This document shows positions 7,163-14,670 of a stretch of DNA of 15,498 bases, piece after piece. The notes under the pieces were generated by a model that saw only the letters and a list, made by a program, of their open reading frames with translations, was not told the origin of the DNA and made no database searches. The DNA is taken from contig CAAFTS010000050.1 of assembly GCA_900765975.1 (NCBI GenBank), positions 1-15,498 of the forward strand, in the 5' to 3' direction. How positions within the stretch are numbered: the first letter of the stretch is position 1; each line of letters starts with the position of its first letter. Both the position numbers and the translations under genes were made by a program. This DNA is from Lachnospiraceae bacterium. GTDB taxonomy: Bacteria > Bacillota > Clostridia > Lachnospirales > Lachnospiraceae.

Positions 7163-7191
7163 ATTATAACGCACACCCCCTATTCGGTCAA
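7163..7191 (-). promoter_or_regulatory. Sigma-A promoter of the yicC-gmk-rpoZ operon
   Basis: On the minus strand TTGACC (complement of 7186-7191), 17-bp spacer, perfect TATAAT (complement of 7163-7168). Predicted transcription start near 7156, giving a leader of about 42 nt before yicC. It sits back to back with the rqcH promoter. Confidence 0.85.
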
Positions 7192-7244
7192 CTCCTGCAA
7201 AGGAAGTTTTGACTTTCTCAAAAAAGTTTTCCGCTCTTTCCATA

Positions 7245-7273
7245 TTGTGACGCCCCCGGAATCATGCTATAAT
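7245..7273 (+). promoter_or_regulatory. Extended -10 sigma-A promoter of rqcH
   Basis: TTGTGA at 7245-7250, 17-bp spacer, TGC then perfect TATAAT at 7268-7273. The predicted transcript starts near 7280, leaving a very short leader that carries AGGAGG at 7288-7293 seven bases before the rqcH start. Confidence 0.85.
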
Positions 7274-7300
7274 TAGACTTTAAAATCAGGAGGTAACACT

Positions 7301-9037
7301 ATGGCATTTGATGGAATCGTGGTTGCAAACCTTGTCCACGAACTAAAATCTGAACTTTTGAATGGAAGAATTGCGAAAATTGCACAACCGGAAGCTGATG
7401 AGCTTCTTCTCACGATCAAATCGCCTTCCGGACAGCGAAGACTATATTTGTCTGCAAGCGCTTCTCTTCCTTTAATATATTTAACCGAGAACAATAAGCC
7501 CAGTCCGATGACTGCACCTAATTTTTGTATGCTTCTCCGCAAACATATTGCCAACGGTAGAATCGTAGATATTTACCAGCCAAAACTAGAACGTATCATT
7601 TATTTTACCATTGAACACCTTAATGAACTGGGAGACCTTTGTCGAAAGAATTTGATTGTTGAAATTATGGGAAAACACAGCAATCTGATCTTTTGTACTG
7701 AAGATGGCACGATTATTGACAGCATCAAGCATGTCTCAGCACAAATGAGTTCTGTACGAGAAGTTCTTCCGGGCAGAACTTATTTCATACCGGATACAAT
7801 GGAAAAATCAGACCCTCTGTCTATCACTCCAGAAGAGTTTACTGCTGTTTTACAGTCAAAACCTTTGCCGCTTTCCAAAGCAATCTATACTAGTTTTACC
7901 GGAATCAGCCCCATTACCGCTGAAGAAATCTGTTTTATTGCAGGGATCGATTCTTCTCTTCCTCCAAAAGAACTTTCTGCTGATATTATGCAGCATTTAT
8001 ACAACCAGTTCACCTTATATTTTACCAATGTAAAAGAAGGTGCTTTCCGCCCTGCCATTTACTATCTTGGAAGCGAGCCAAAAGAATTTGCCTCCTTACC
8101 ACTCACTCATTTTACAGAATACCGACGTGTTGAATTTGACAAGATTTCCAATGTACTTGAAACTTATTATGCTACCAAAAACACCATCACCCGGATTCGC
8201 CAGAAATCTTCGGATCTTCGCCATATTCTTCAAACTGCTTTGGAAAGAAATCGAAAAAAATATGACCTGCAGATGAAACAGTTAAAGGATACGGAAAACC
8301 GAGACAGATATAAGATTTACGGAGAACTGCTCCATGTCTACGGATATAACTTGGAAGAGGGTGCGAAATCATTAGAGGCTTTTAATTATTATACCAATGA
8401 AACAATTCAAATTCCTCTGGATCCGATGCTGTCGCCTCAGGAAAATGCCAAGAAATACTTTGATAAGTATAATAAACAGAAAAGAACCTATGAGGCATTA
8501 TCCTCTTTGATCCAGGAAACTTCGGATGATATCCTCTATCTGGAATCTGTACGTACTGCACTGGATATTTCCAGAAGTGAAGAAGATCTGGCCGAAATCA
8601 AAGAAGAACTGATTGCAGCCGGATATATGAAACGGAAATTCACAAAAAAGAAACAGCGGATAAAGAATAAACCACTCCATTATATTTCCAGTGATGGTTA
8701 TGATATGTATGTCGGAAAAAATAACTTTCAAAATGAGGAGCTGACCTTTCATTTTGCCAACGGAAATGACTGGTGGTTTCATGCAAAGCAAGCCCCCGGT
8801 TCCCATGTGATCGTCAAAACAAAGGGAGAAGAACTTCCGGATTCTACATTTGAAGAAGCCGGACGTCTGGCAGCTTATTATTCTAGTATGCGAAATGCAG
8901 ATAAAATTGAAATTGATTATATCGAAAAGAAACATGTCAAAAAGCCTACCGGCGGTAAACCAGGATTTGTTGTATATTACACCAATTATTCTCTGATCAT
9001 TGACAGTGATATCAGTGAAATCAAAGAAGGAGACTGA
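7301..9037 (+). CDS. rqcH: Rqc2/NFACT family ribosome-associated quality control factor RqcH
   Basis: 578 residues, full length. RqcH binds stalled 50S-peptidyl-tRNA complexes and recruits tRNA-Ala to add C-terminal alanine tails that mark the chain for proteolysis; older annotations call it fibronectin-binding protein. The NFACT-N domain runs from residue 1 to about 200 (MAFDGIVVANLVHEL, FCMLLRKHI, IVEIMGKHSNLI), then a helix-hairpin-helix near 200-220 (GISPITAEEICFIAGID), a long helical coiled-coil region (about 280-440) and the NFACT-R/DUF814 domain (about 462-570, YDMYVGKNN and DWWFHAKQAPGSHVIVK). The functional Asp-Arg pair of B. subtilis RqcH (97-98) appears here as Glu97-Arg98. It is a single-gene transcription unit with its own promoter and terminator, divergent from yicC. 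Confidence 0.95.
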   Translation: MAFDGIVVANLVHELKSELLNGRIAKIAQPEADELLLTIKSPSGQRRLYLSASASLPLIYLTENNKPSPMTAPNFCMLLRKHIANGRIVDIYQPKLERIIYFTIEHLNELGDLCRKNLIVEIMGKHSNLIFCTEDGTIIDSIKHVSAQMSSVREVLPGRTYFIPDTMEKSDPLSITPEEFTAVLQSKPLPLSKAIYTSFTGISPITAEEICFIAGIDSSLPPKELSADIMQHLYNQFTLYFTNVKEGAFRPAIYYLGSEPKEFASLPLTHFTEYRRVEFDKISNVLETYYATKNTITRIRQKSSDLRHILQTALERNRKKYDLQMKQLKDTENRDRYKIYGELLHVYGYNLEEGAKSLEAFNYYTNETIQIPLDPMLSPQENAKKYFDKYNKQKRTYEALSSLIQETSDDILYLESVRTALDISRSEEDLAEIKEELIAAGYMKRKFTKKKQRIKNKPLHYISSDGYDMYVGKNNFQNEELTFHFANGNDWWFHAKQAPGSHVIVKTKGEELPDSTFEEAGRLAAYYSSMRNADKIEIDYIEKKHVKKPTGGKPGFVVYYTNYSLIIDSDISEIKEGD

Positions 9038-9068
9038 GTGAGCATGAACTCATTCCGTCTCCTTTTCT
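9027..9068 (+). terminator. Rho-independent terminator of rqcH, possibly bidirectional
   Basis: AAGGAGAC at 9027-9034 pairs with GTCTCCTT at 9057-9064, with further GAGT/ACTC pairing inside, followed by T-rich sequence. The stem starts before the rqcH stop codon. On the other strand it is followed by TTCTTTGATTT and may also stop the convergent lipoprotein transcript. Confidence 0.8.
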
Positions 9069-9084
9069 CTGTTCTTTTTTACAT

Positions 9085-9909
9085 TTAACTGACTGGCAAT
9101 GCATTTTGCCTTATTTCCTGCGGCACCTGAATCCCCTTTACCTGGTTATATTCCTCAAATAACAGCTTAATCGCATAATTCGAAACATCCGTTTTTTCTC
9201 CCAGTTGATCGTAAAGTATATTTAAAACCTCTGTCATATCTACCTGCATACGTGCAGGCAATAGTTCTTCCTGATATACATCAAAAATAATCGGAATTTC
9301 CAATTCAGCAATCACGCTGTCATCCGGTAACTCTACCAGCCCAAATCCATGGATCATCTGACTCCCAAGAACACCTACTAACTGCTGTCCGGTTACATTT
9401 CCATACATTTCATAACAATTTTTTCCTCCTACCTCCACCGGCTGTTCCGCCAATTGAAACTTATCCATAGAATCTCCAATTTCTGTAAACAGATTCGTAT
9501 CCAGAGCAATTCCGGAACTGCTGCTTTCAGCAGTTTCCCTGTTCCACTGACCATCCAGACCACTATAAGTCACTTGCTTTCCCTCTTCCATGATCTGATA
9601 TATTTCCATTTCACTGTCCAGCTGAACGCCTCCCATTACTACTTCTGCATTTCCCTTCGCATGCCCTGCTTTTGGATCCATCGTATTTTCCATCGTCATA
9701 TCCATTGTCACCTTTGTATAGTGTACAACTTCTTCCATCTTAATATCCAGTTCAACCCTATTGGAAAAAGAAGAGACTCCGGCAATCTTCTTTTCCATCT
9801 GATCCACAATTTTTCTCGGAGTCATTTTCCCACTACATCCAGCCAGAATGCATCCCAAAACACCTACAATCAGAAACACACTCTGTGCTCTAATTTTTCT
9901 TTTTTTCAT
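9085..9909 (-). CDS. Secreted lipoprotein (DUF6612-like), function unknown
   Basis: 274 residues from the ATG complementary to 9907-9909, giving a classic lipoprotein signal: MKKRKIRAQ, a hydrophobic core and the lipobox LAGC with cysteine 25 lipidated, so it is anchored outside the membrane. An ATG four codons earlier (9921) is possible, but its AAGGGA touches the start codon. The mature part has no catalytic motif I recognise. It is rich in beta-like stretches (RVELDIKMEEVVHYTKVTMDM, GNAEVVMGGVQLDSEMEIYQ) and a Gly-Gln-Trp motif, resembling LolA/LppX-fold lipoproteins grouped as DUF6612 in Firmicutes; that match is from memory. It is the last gene after pheA and the DUF815 ATPase, about 27 bp downstream of the latter. 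Confidence 0.8.
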   Translation of the reverse strand: MKKRKIRAQSVFLIVGVLGCILAGCSGKMTPRKIVDQMEKKIAGVSSFSNRVELDIKMEEVVHYTKVTMDMTMENTMDPKAGHAKGNAEVVMGGVQLDSEMEIYQIMEEGKQVTYSGLDGQWNRETAESSSSGIALDTNLFTEIGDSMDKFQLAEQPVEVGGKNCYEMYGNVTGQQLVGVLGSQMIHGFGLVELPDDSVIAELEIPIIFDVYQEELLPARMQVDMTEVLNILYDQLGEKTDVSNYAIKLLFEEYNQVKGIQVPQEIRQNALPVS

Positions 9910-9936
9910 ACAGTTATCCATTCCCTTATCAACTTT

Positions 9937-11229
9937 TTATTCCTGTCCCAGCAAATAGTCAATAAACTGCTGTGCAGTTCTTCCGGATAATCCCCCATGA
10001 CTAAGTTCCCATTTATTTGCTTCCAAAAGCAACTGTTCCTCCGGCATCCGAATTTGATTTTGCTGCGCCAATTCTCTGACAATCTGCTGAAATTCCTTCT
10101 TATCCGGCGCACCATAATAAATAGTAACTCCAAATCTTGCAACCAGAGACAATTTTTCCTGAACAGTATCATTTGTATGCAATTCCTCATCTCGATCCGA
10201 TTTATCCCGAAATGTTTCCCGGATCAAATGTCGTCTGTTAGAGGTTGCATAGATCAGAACATTTTCCGGTTTCTTTTCCAGACCACCTTCAATCACCGCT
10301 TTCAAATATTTATATTCAATCTCAAATTCTTCAAATGAAAGGTCATCCATATAGATAATAAATTTATAATTTCGATTTTTAATCTGAGAAATAATTGCAT
10401 TCAAATCCTGAAACTGATGCTTGTATACTTCAATCATCCGAAGACCGCGATCATAATACTGATTCAAAATTGCTTTAATAGAGGAAGATTTTCCTGTTCC
10501 TGCATCTCCATACAGCAGACAGTTATTAGCCCGCTTCCCACTTACAAAAGCCTCTGTATTATCAATCAATTTCTTTTTTGCAATCTCATATCCAACCAGA
10601 TCATCTAAATGTACATGTGCAATTTTTGTAATTGGAACAATTTCTGCCTGTTTACCGTCTTGGTGCTCGATTCGAAACGCCTTGTGCAATCCTAGCTTTC
10701 CCACTCCAAATTCTTTATAAAACTGGGTCAGGCAGTTTTGGAATTCGTCCACAGTTTCTGCGGATCCCAACGCCTTACTCAAATCGCAGATTCGATCCCG
10801 GATTCTCCGATTGAAAACGCGACTGTTTTCATTATTTCTTCTAAACTCTTTTAAAACAGAAATGCACGCTACATCCAGCGTCGTTTCTAATGGTTCGAAT
10901 TCATAGTCAAACAATTCTTTCATAATTTCAAAGTCATGACGAGCAATGGTATTGATGCTTCCTTCAACCGGACCTACGATTTCACAAGACATGCTATATG
11001 CATTTTCATCATTTGCCAGAAGAAACGTCAGATACGTCTGCCAAAGATTCCCCTCAAATCCATGACTGACAGAAATTTCCAACAATGCATTCACACATTC
11101 GAACAAGAGACTTCTCAAATCTTCTCGATTGTAGAAATCATTATCATAATTTTCCATCAGAAAGGTCATATCTGAAAGGATTTCTCCAAATTCCATATTT
11201 TTATATAACATCAACTCATTAGTACGCAT
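9937..11229 (-). CDS. DUF815 family AAA+ ATPase
   Basis: 430 residues. The C-terminal half is an AAA+ module: Walker A GDAGTGKSS at 241-249, Walker B FIIYMDDLSFE at 290-300, sensor 1 ATSN at 329-332, and a closing LSGRTAQQFIDYL (415-427) with a sensor-2-like arginine. The segment IAHVHLDDLVGYEIAKKKLIDNTEAF just before Walker A is the typical DUF815 entry. The first 200 residues are helical with no recognised domain. Family members are annotated only as predicted ATPases; no function is established to my knowledge. AAGGA precedes the start. It lies 19 bp after pheA and ahead of a lipoprotein gene, so all three are probably one transcript, though no metabolic link to phenylalanine is evident. 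Confidence 0.9.
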   Translation of the reverse strand: MRTNELMLYKNMEFGEILSDMTFLMENYDNDFYNREDLRSLLFECVNALLEISVSHGFEGNLWQTYLTFLLANDENAYSMSCEIVGPVEGSINTIARHDFEIMKELFDYEFEPLETTLDVACISVLKEFRRNNENSRVFNRRIRDRICDLSKALGSAETVDEFQNCLTQFYKEFGVGKLGLHKAFRIEHQDGKQAEIVPITKIAHVHLDDLVGYEIAKKKLIDNTEAFVSGKRANNCLLYGDAGTGKSSSIKAILNQYYDRGLRMIEVYKHQFQDLNAIISQIKNRNYKFIIYMDDLSFEEFEIEYKYLKAVIEGGLEKKPENVLIYATSNRRHLIRETFRDKSDRDEELHTNDTVQEKLSLVARFGVTIYYGAPDKKEFQQIVRELAQQNQIRMPEEQLLLEANKWELSHGGLSGRTAQQFIDYLLGQE

Positions 11230-11248
11230 TTACCGTTCCTTCTTTCTT

Positions 11249-12379
11249 TTAAAAATTTCCCAGGATCTTTAAGTTCCTTGCCTCTTCCCTCAAGCCGCGA
11301 AGAGCATTCTTCACAGCTGGATTTTCCAGATTCCCCTCAAAATCCACAAAAAATCGATACTCCCATGTCCTGCCTTCGATTGGTCTGGACTCAATTCTTG
11401 TCATATTCAGATCATTATAAATAAAATGTGACAACATCTGATACAGGGAACCACTTTCGTGTGGAACTTCAAAACAAATACTGATTTTGGATGCGCCTTT
11501 TAAAAATACTTTTTGGTTTGTAATCACAATAAAGCGGGTGGAATTGCTTTTCTCATCATTAATCTCATCCGCCAATACTTCCAGCCCATAAACCTCTGCT
11601 GCATAGGCACTGCACACAGCTGCCTGCGTACGGTCAGCGTCTTTTAACACCTTTTGTGCGGCAACTGCAGTATTAACCACACTGATTCGCTCCCACCGTG
11701 CATGTTCATCTAAATATCGGGACGTCTGCATCAACGCCTCTGCCTTGGAATACACCCGTTTGATTTCATCCAGATTTGTTCCGGGAATTCCTGCTAAGGT
11801 ATGTGTAATCGGAAGAATCGTCTCACCAACTATATAATTTTCAAATTCTACCAGAAGATCGTATATTTCATTAACTGATCCTGCAGAAGAATTTTCAATT
11901 GGAAGAACGGCATAATCTGCCGCCCCTTCTTCAATTGCCTCCATTGCCTCCCGAAAAGTTCGCACATGATAATTATTGCATTGTTTTCCAAAATACTGCC
12001 GCATCGCAGCCTGGCTGTATGCGCCTTCTGTTCCCTGAAAAACAACTCTTGCAGTTTCCTTCTCCAAAGAAGTAATTTCAATAAAAGGAAGTCTGCCCAG
12101 AGCTCCCGCTTCTACCAACTGCCGATACTGTAACTTCCTGCTCATCGACATCAACTGTTCATACAATTCCTGGATTCCTTTTTTATTAAATTCTCCTTCT
12201 ACCTTTGATGCAACATCTGCCAGTTTGTTATTTTCTCTTTGCTTATCCAGAACTCTTTTTCCAGTCTGAACTTTATATGCCCCTACTTCTTCACATATTT
12301 TCATACGCTCTTCGTAAAGATGCGCTATTTGATTATCAATCTGATCCAGGCGCTCTCTTAATTCTTCTAACGCTGCCAT
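11249..12379 (-). CDS. pheA: Bifunctional chorismate mutase / prephenate dehydratase (P-protein)
   Basis: 376 residues with three parts in order. An AroQ chorismate mutase (about 1-90) keeps R8, R25, K36, D45, R48, E49 and Q84, each three or four positions before the E. coli P-protein residues. A prephenate dehydratase (about 110-290) has FQGTEGAYSQAA, LPIENSSAGSV and the catalytic TRF at 281-283. An ACT domain (about 297-376) has GSLYQML and ESRPIEGR, the site of phenylalanine feedback inhibition. It converts chorismate through prephenate to phenylpyruvate in the cytoplasm. AAAGGAG precedes the start by 7 nt. It leads a likely operon with the DUF815 ATPase and a lipoprotein, and is divergent from the nitroreductase gene. 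Confidence 0.96.
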   Translation of the reverse strand: MAALEELRERLDQIDNQIAHLYEERMKICEEVGAYKVQTGKRVLDKQRENNKLADVASKVEGEFNKKGIQELYEQLMSMSRKLQYRQLVEAGALGRLPFIEITSLEKETARVVFQGTEGAYSQAAMRQYFGKQCNNYHVRTFREAMEAIEEGAADYAVLPIENSSAGSVNEIYDLLVEFENYIVGETILPITHTLAGIPGTNLDEIKRVYSKAEALMQTSRYLDEHARWERISVVNTAVAAQKVLKDADRTQAAVCSAYAAEVYGLEVLADEINDEKSNSTRFIVITNQKVFLKGASKISICFEVPHESGSLYQMLSHFIYNDLNMTRIESRPIEGRTWEYRFFVDFEGNLENPAVKNALRGLREEARNLKILGNF

Positions 12380-12455
12380 CTCTGCTCTCCTTTATCTGTC
12401 CTACATATTGCTGTAATAATTTACCGCTTTAATGAACTGCTACAAATTATTGCCT

Positions 12456-12484
12456 ATTATAATACATTTCCATTAGAAAATCCA
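12456..12484 (-). promoter_or_regulatory. Candidate promoter of the pheA operon
   Basis: On the minus strand a perfect TATAAT (complement of 12456-12461) stands about 76 nt before the pheA start. The hexamer 17 bp upstream, TGGATT, is a poor -35. No T-box or attenuator hairpin series is visible in the short leader. Confidence 0.4.
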
Positions 12485-12527
12485 TGCTGTATTTTTATTT
12501 TTAAGCGAATTTTTCAAGGAAATCTTG

Positions 12528-12556
12528 TTGAAAAAGCGTACATTATAGTATATAAT
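12528..12556 (+). promoter_or_regulatory. Sigma-A promoter of the nitroreductase gene (and probably pyrBI)
   Basis: TTGAAA at 12528-12533, 17-bp spacer, perfect TATAAT at 12551-12556. Transcription should begin near 12563, with GGAGG at 12582-12586 seven bases before the start at 12594. Confidence 0.85.
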
Positions 12557-12593
12557 AGCTGGAAGAATCAGTTTCATATATGGAGGTTATAAC

Positions 12594-13130
12594 ATGAACG
12601 TCACAGAATGTATCCGAAGCCGAAGAAGTATTAGGAAATACAGTTCCAAGCCCATTGAACATTCTATTATTGATTCTATTGTTGCCGATGTTTCTTATTC
12701 TCCATCCTGGAAAAATACCCAGATTACCCGTTTTATTGCAATTGAAGATTCTTCCGTTCTTGGAACAATTGCAGAACAATTTACCCCGGATTACAATTCC
12801 AAGATTATCAATCAGGTACCTGTATTAATTGCGGTCACTTTTCTGAAAGGACGATGTGGTTTTGAGCGTGATGGGTCCTATTCCACTAAAAAAGAAGACC
12901 GCTGGCAGATGTTTGATGCCGGAATTGCATGTCAAACCTTTTGCCTCGCTGCAAAGGAGCGTGGATTGGGAACGGTGATTATGGGCATTTTTGATGAAGA
13001 CGGTATTTCCGGGTTATTAGACATTCCGTCTGATCAGGAGCTGGCAGCGCTGATTGCATTAGGGTATCCGGAAGAAGAACCAAATCCGCCGAAACGAAAA
13101 GCAACCGACATTTTACTACAATATCGTTGA
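12594..13130 (+). CDS. Nitroreductase family protein
   Basis: 178 residues, the short form of the FMN-dependent nitroreductase fold. The N-terminal [15 protein letters not shown] (8-22) is the usual FMN phosphate-binding motif, followed by SPSWKNTQ (36-43). [25 protein letters not shown] (about 104-128) is the conserved dimer and FMN helix, and the end has [21 protein letters not shown]. It would be a cytoplasmic homodimer using NAD(P)H to reduce nitro compounds, quinones or another acceptor; the physiological substrate cannot be told. It has its own strong promoter and lies 40 bp ahead of pyrB, with no terminator between, so the three genes are probably cotranscribed. Confidence 0.92.
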   Translation: MNVTECIRSRRSIRKYSSKPIEHSIIDSIVADVSYSPSWKNTQITRFIAIEDSSVLGTIAEQFTPDYNSKIINQVPVLIAVTFLKGRCGFERDGSYSTKKEDRWQMFDAGIACQTFCLAAKERGLGTVIMGIFDEDGISGLLDIPSDQELAALIALGYPEEEPNPPKRKATDILLQYR

Positions 13131-13170
13131 AAATAATTTTGCCACAAGGCATATTATAAGGAGGTTATTT

Positions 13171-14091
13171 ATGAGACATTTAATGAGTCCTCTTGATTTA
13201 AACGTAGAGGAACTGAACGACTTACTGGATCTGGCACAGGACATTGAGACACATCGTGAGAAATATGCACACGCATGTGATGGCAAAAAACTTGCCACTT
13301 TGTTCTATGAACCAAGTACCCGTACAAGATTAAGCCATGAGGCTGCAATGTTAAATCTGGGAGGAAGTGTTTTGGGATTTTCTTCTGCTGACTCCAGTTC
13401 TGCTTCTAAGGGAGAAAGTGTTGCTGACACAATTCGTACCGTATCCTGCTATGCAGACATTGTTGCCATGAGACATCCAAAGGAAGGCGCTCCTATGGTT
13501 GCCAGCGCCAACTCTCCGATTCCGATTATCAATGCCGGAGATGGCGGTCATCAGCATCCAACACAGACTTTGACAGACCTTCTGACAATCCGCAGTCTGA
13601 AAGGCCGTCTTGACAACCTGACAATCGGTCTTTGTGGTGATTTGAAATTCGGTCGTACCGTACACTCTCTGATTCAGGCTTTGGTTCGCTATACAAATAT
13701 CCAGTTTGTTCTGATTTCTCCAGAAGAACTTCGTCTGCCGGACTATATTCGTCAGGATGTTCTGGATAAGAAAAATGTACCTTATAAAGAAGTTGTTCGT
13801 CTGGAAGAAGCAATGCCTGATCTGGATATTCTTTACATGACACGTGTACAAAAAGAACGTTTCTTCAATGAGGATGATTATGTAAGAATGAAAGACTTCT
13901 ATATTCTGGATAAAAAGAAAATGGAACTTGCACCGGAAGATATGTATGTTCTCCACCCACTCCCACGTGTAAATGAAATTGCTGTAGAAGTAGATGAAGA
14001 TCCACGTGCTGCATATTTCAAGCAGGTGCAGTACGGTGTTTATGTACGTATGGCACTCATTCTCACATTGTTGGGAATCAAAGTCGATTAA
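13171..14091 (+). CDS. pyrB: Aspartate carbamoyltransferase catalytic subunit
   Basis: 306 residues. It joins carbamoyl phosphate and aspartate in the first committed pyrimidine step. Signature STRTR at 49-53 binds carbamoyl phosphate. SASKGES (K80, supplied to the neighbouring subunit), HQHPTQTL (127-134), GRTVHS (161-166) and HPLPR at 262-266 are all intact. AAGGAGG lies 7 nt upstream of the start. The paired pyrI gene downstream indicates the regulated holoenzyme of trimers of PyrB linked by PyrI dimers. No PyrR-type attenuator is visible in front; expression may come from the promoter at 12528. Confidence 0.97.
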   Translation: MRHLMSPLDLNVEELNDLLDLAQDIETHREKYAHACDGKKLATLFYEPSTRTRLSHEAAMLNLGGSVLGFSSADSSSASKGESVADTIRTVSCYADIVAMRHPKEGAPMVASANSPIPIINAGDGGHQHPTQTLTDLLTIRSLKGRLDNLTIGLCGDLKFGRTVHSLIQALVRYTNIQFVLISPEELRLPDYIRQDVLDKKNVPYKEVVRLEEAMPDLDILYMTRVQKERFFNEDDYVRMKDFYILDKKKMELAPEDMYVLHPLPRVNEIAVEVDEDPRAAYFKQVQYGVYVRMALILTLLGIKVD

Positions 14092-14156
14092 ATCACGTCC
14101 GTATTTTAAAATTATTGGGCTCGTGAAATATTTTTGATTAAAAAGGAGAATTTCTT

Positions 14157-14603
14157 ATGGTAGAAAATAAATTGAACGTAGGAAAAATTTCTGAGGGATT
14201 TGTGCTGGATCACATTGAAGCCGGAAAGAGTATGGAAATCTATAAATACCTGCATCTGGATAAACTAGACTGCTGTGTTGCCATCATCAAAAATGCGAAA
14301 AGCAGTAAAATGGGTAAAAAAGACATTATGAAAATTGAATGTCCGATAGACTTCATGGATTTGGATATCCTTGGTTTTATCGACCATAATATCACTGTAA
14401 ATATCATCAAAGATGAAAAAATTGTAGCTAAGAAAGCTCTGCATCTCCCAAAAGAGATCCGAAATGTCATCCGCTGTAAAAATCCTAGATGTATTACTTC
14501 CATTGAACAAGGATTGGATCATGTCTTTGTCCTGACTGATGAAGAAAATGAAGTATATCGCTGCAAGTACTGCGAAGAAAAATATCGTGGAAAAAACAAA
14601 TAA
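14157..14603 (+). CDS. pyrI: Aspartate carbamoyltransferase regulatory subunit
   Basis: 148 residues. The N-terminal half is the nucleotide-binding domain (about 1-95, including GKISEGFVLDHIEAGKS). The C-terminal half is the zinc domain, with C107, C112, C136 and C139 in CKNPRC and CKYC, each two positions before the E. coli ligands. It makes PyrB sensitive to CTP inhibition and ATP activation. AAGGAG lies 8 nt before the start. It follows pyrB after a 65-bp spacer and is closed by a strong terminator, so it ends the operon. Confidence 0.96.
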   Translation: MVENKLNVGKISEGFVLDHIEAGKSMEIYKYLHLDKLDCCVAIIKNAKSSKMGKKDIMKIECPIDFMDLDILGFIDHNITVNIIKDEKIVAKKALHLPKEIRNVIRCKNPRCITSIEQGLDHVFVLTDEENEVYRCKYCEEKYRGKNK

Positions 14604-14629
14604 TTTCTAATCTGATATTCAGATATTAA

Positions 14630-14667
14630 AAAGCACTATCAAATCACATGCGATTTGATAGTGCTTT
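14630..14667. terminator. Strong bidirectional terminator between pyrI and the DAHP synthase gene
   Basis: A perfect 16-bp stem, 14630-14645 against 14652-14667, with loop ACATGC. The plus strand continues with T-rich sequence after pyrI, and the minus strand has TTTTTAAT after the stem, only a few bases past the stop of the convergent DAHP synthase gene. Both transcripts should end here. Confidence 0.92.
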
Positions 14668-14670
14668 CTT

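Noticed and set aside
8498..8935. 145-codon open frame antisense to rqcH
   Set aside because: It is opposite the conserved NFACT-R domain, with no promoter or ribosome binding site.
9454..9990. 178-codon open frame antisense to the lipoprotein gene
   Set aside because: Its composition (His, Ser, Phe, Ile runs) is that of a complement strand, and it spans the lipoprotein start region without its own signals.
13127..13157. TTGAAA and TATTAT just upstream of pyrB as a promoter
   Set aside because: The spacer is 19 bp and the transcript would start at or after the ribosome binding site, so it could not support translation of pyrB.
13351..13956. 201-codon open frame antisense to pyrB
   Set aside because: It is the shadow of a well-conserved gene, has low-complexity Ile/Phe/Asn-rich content and no ribosome binding site.
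14093..14126. Hairpin in the pyrB-pyrI spacer as an attenuator
   Set aside because: Only five continuous pairs (TCACG with CGTGA) around a large loop; too weak to call.
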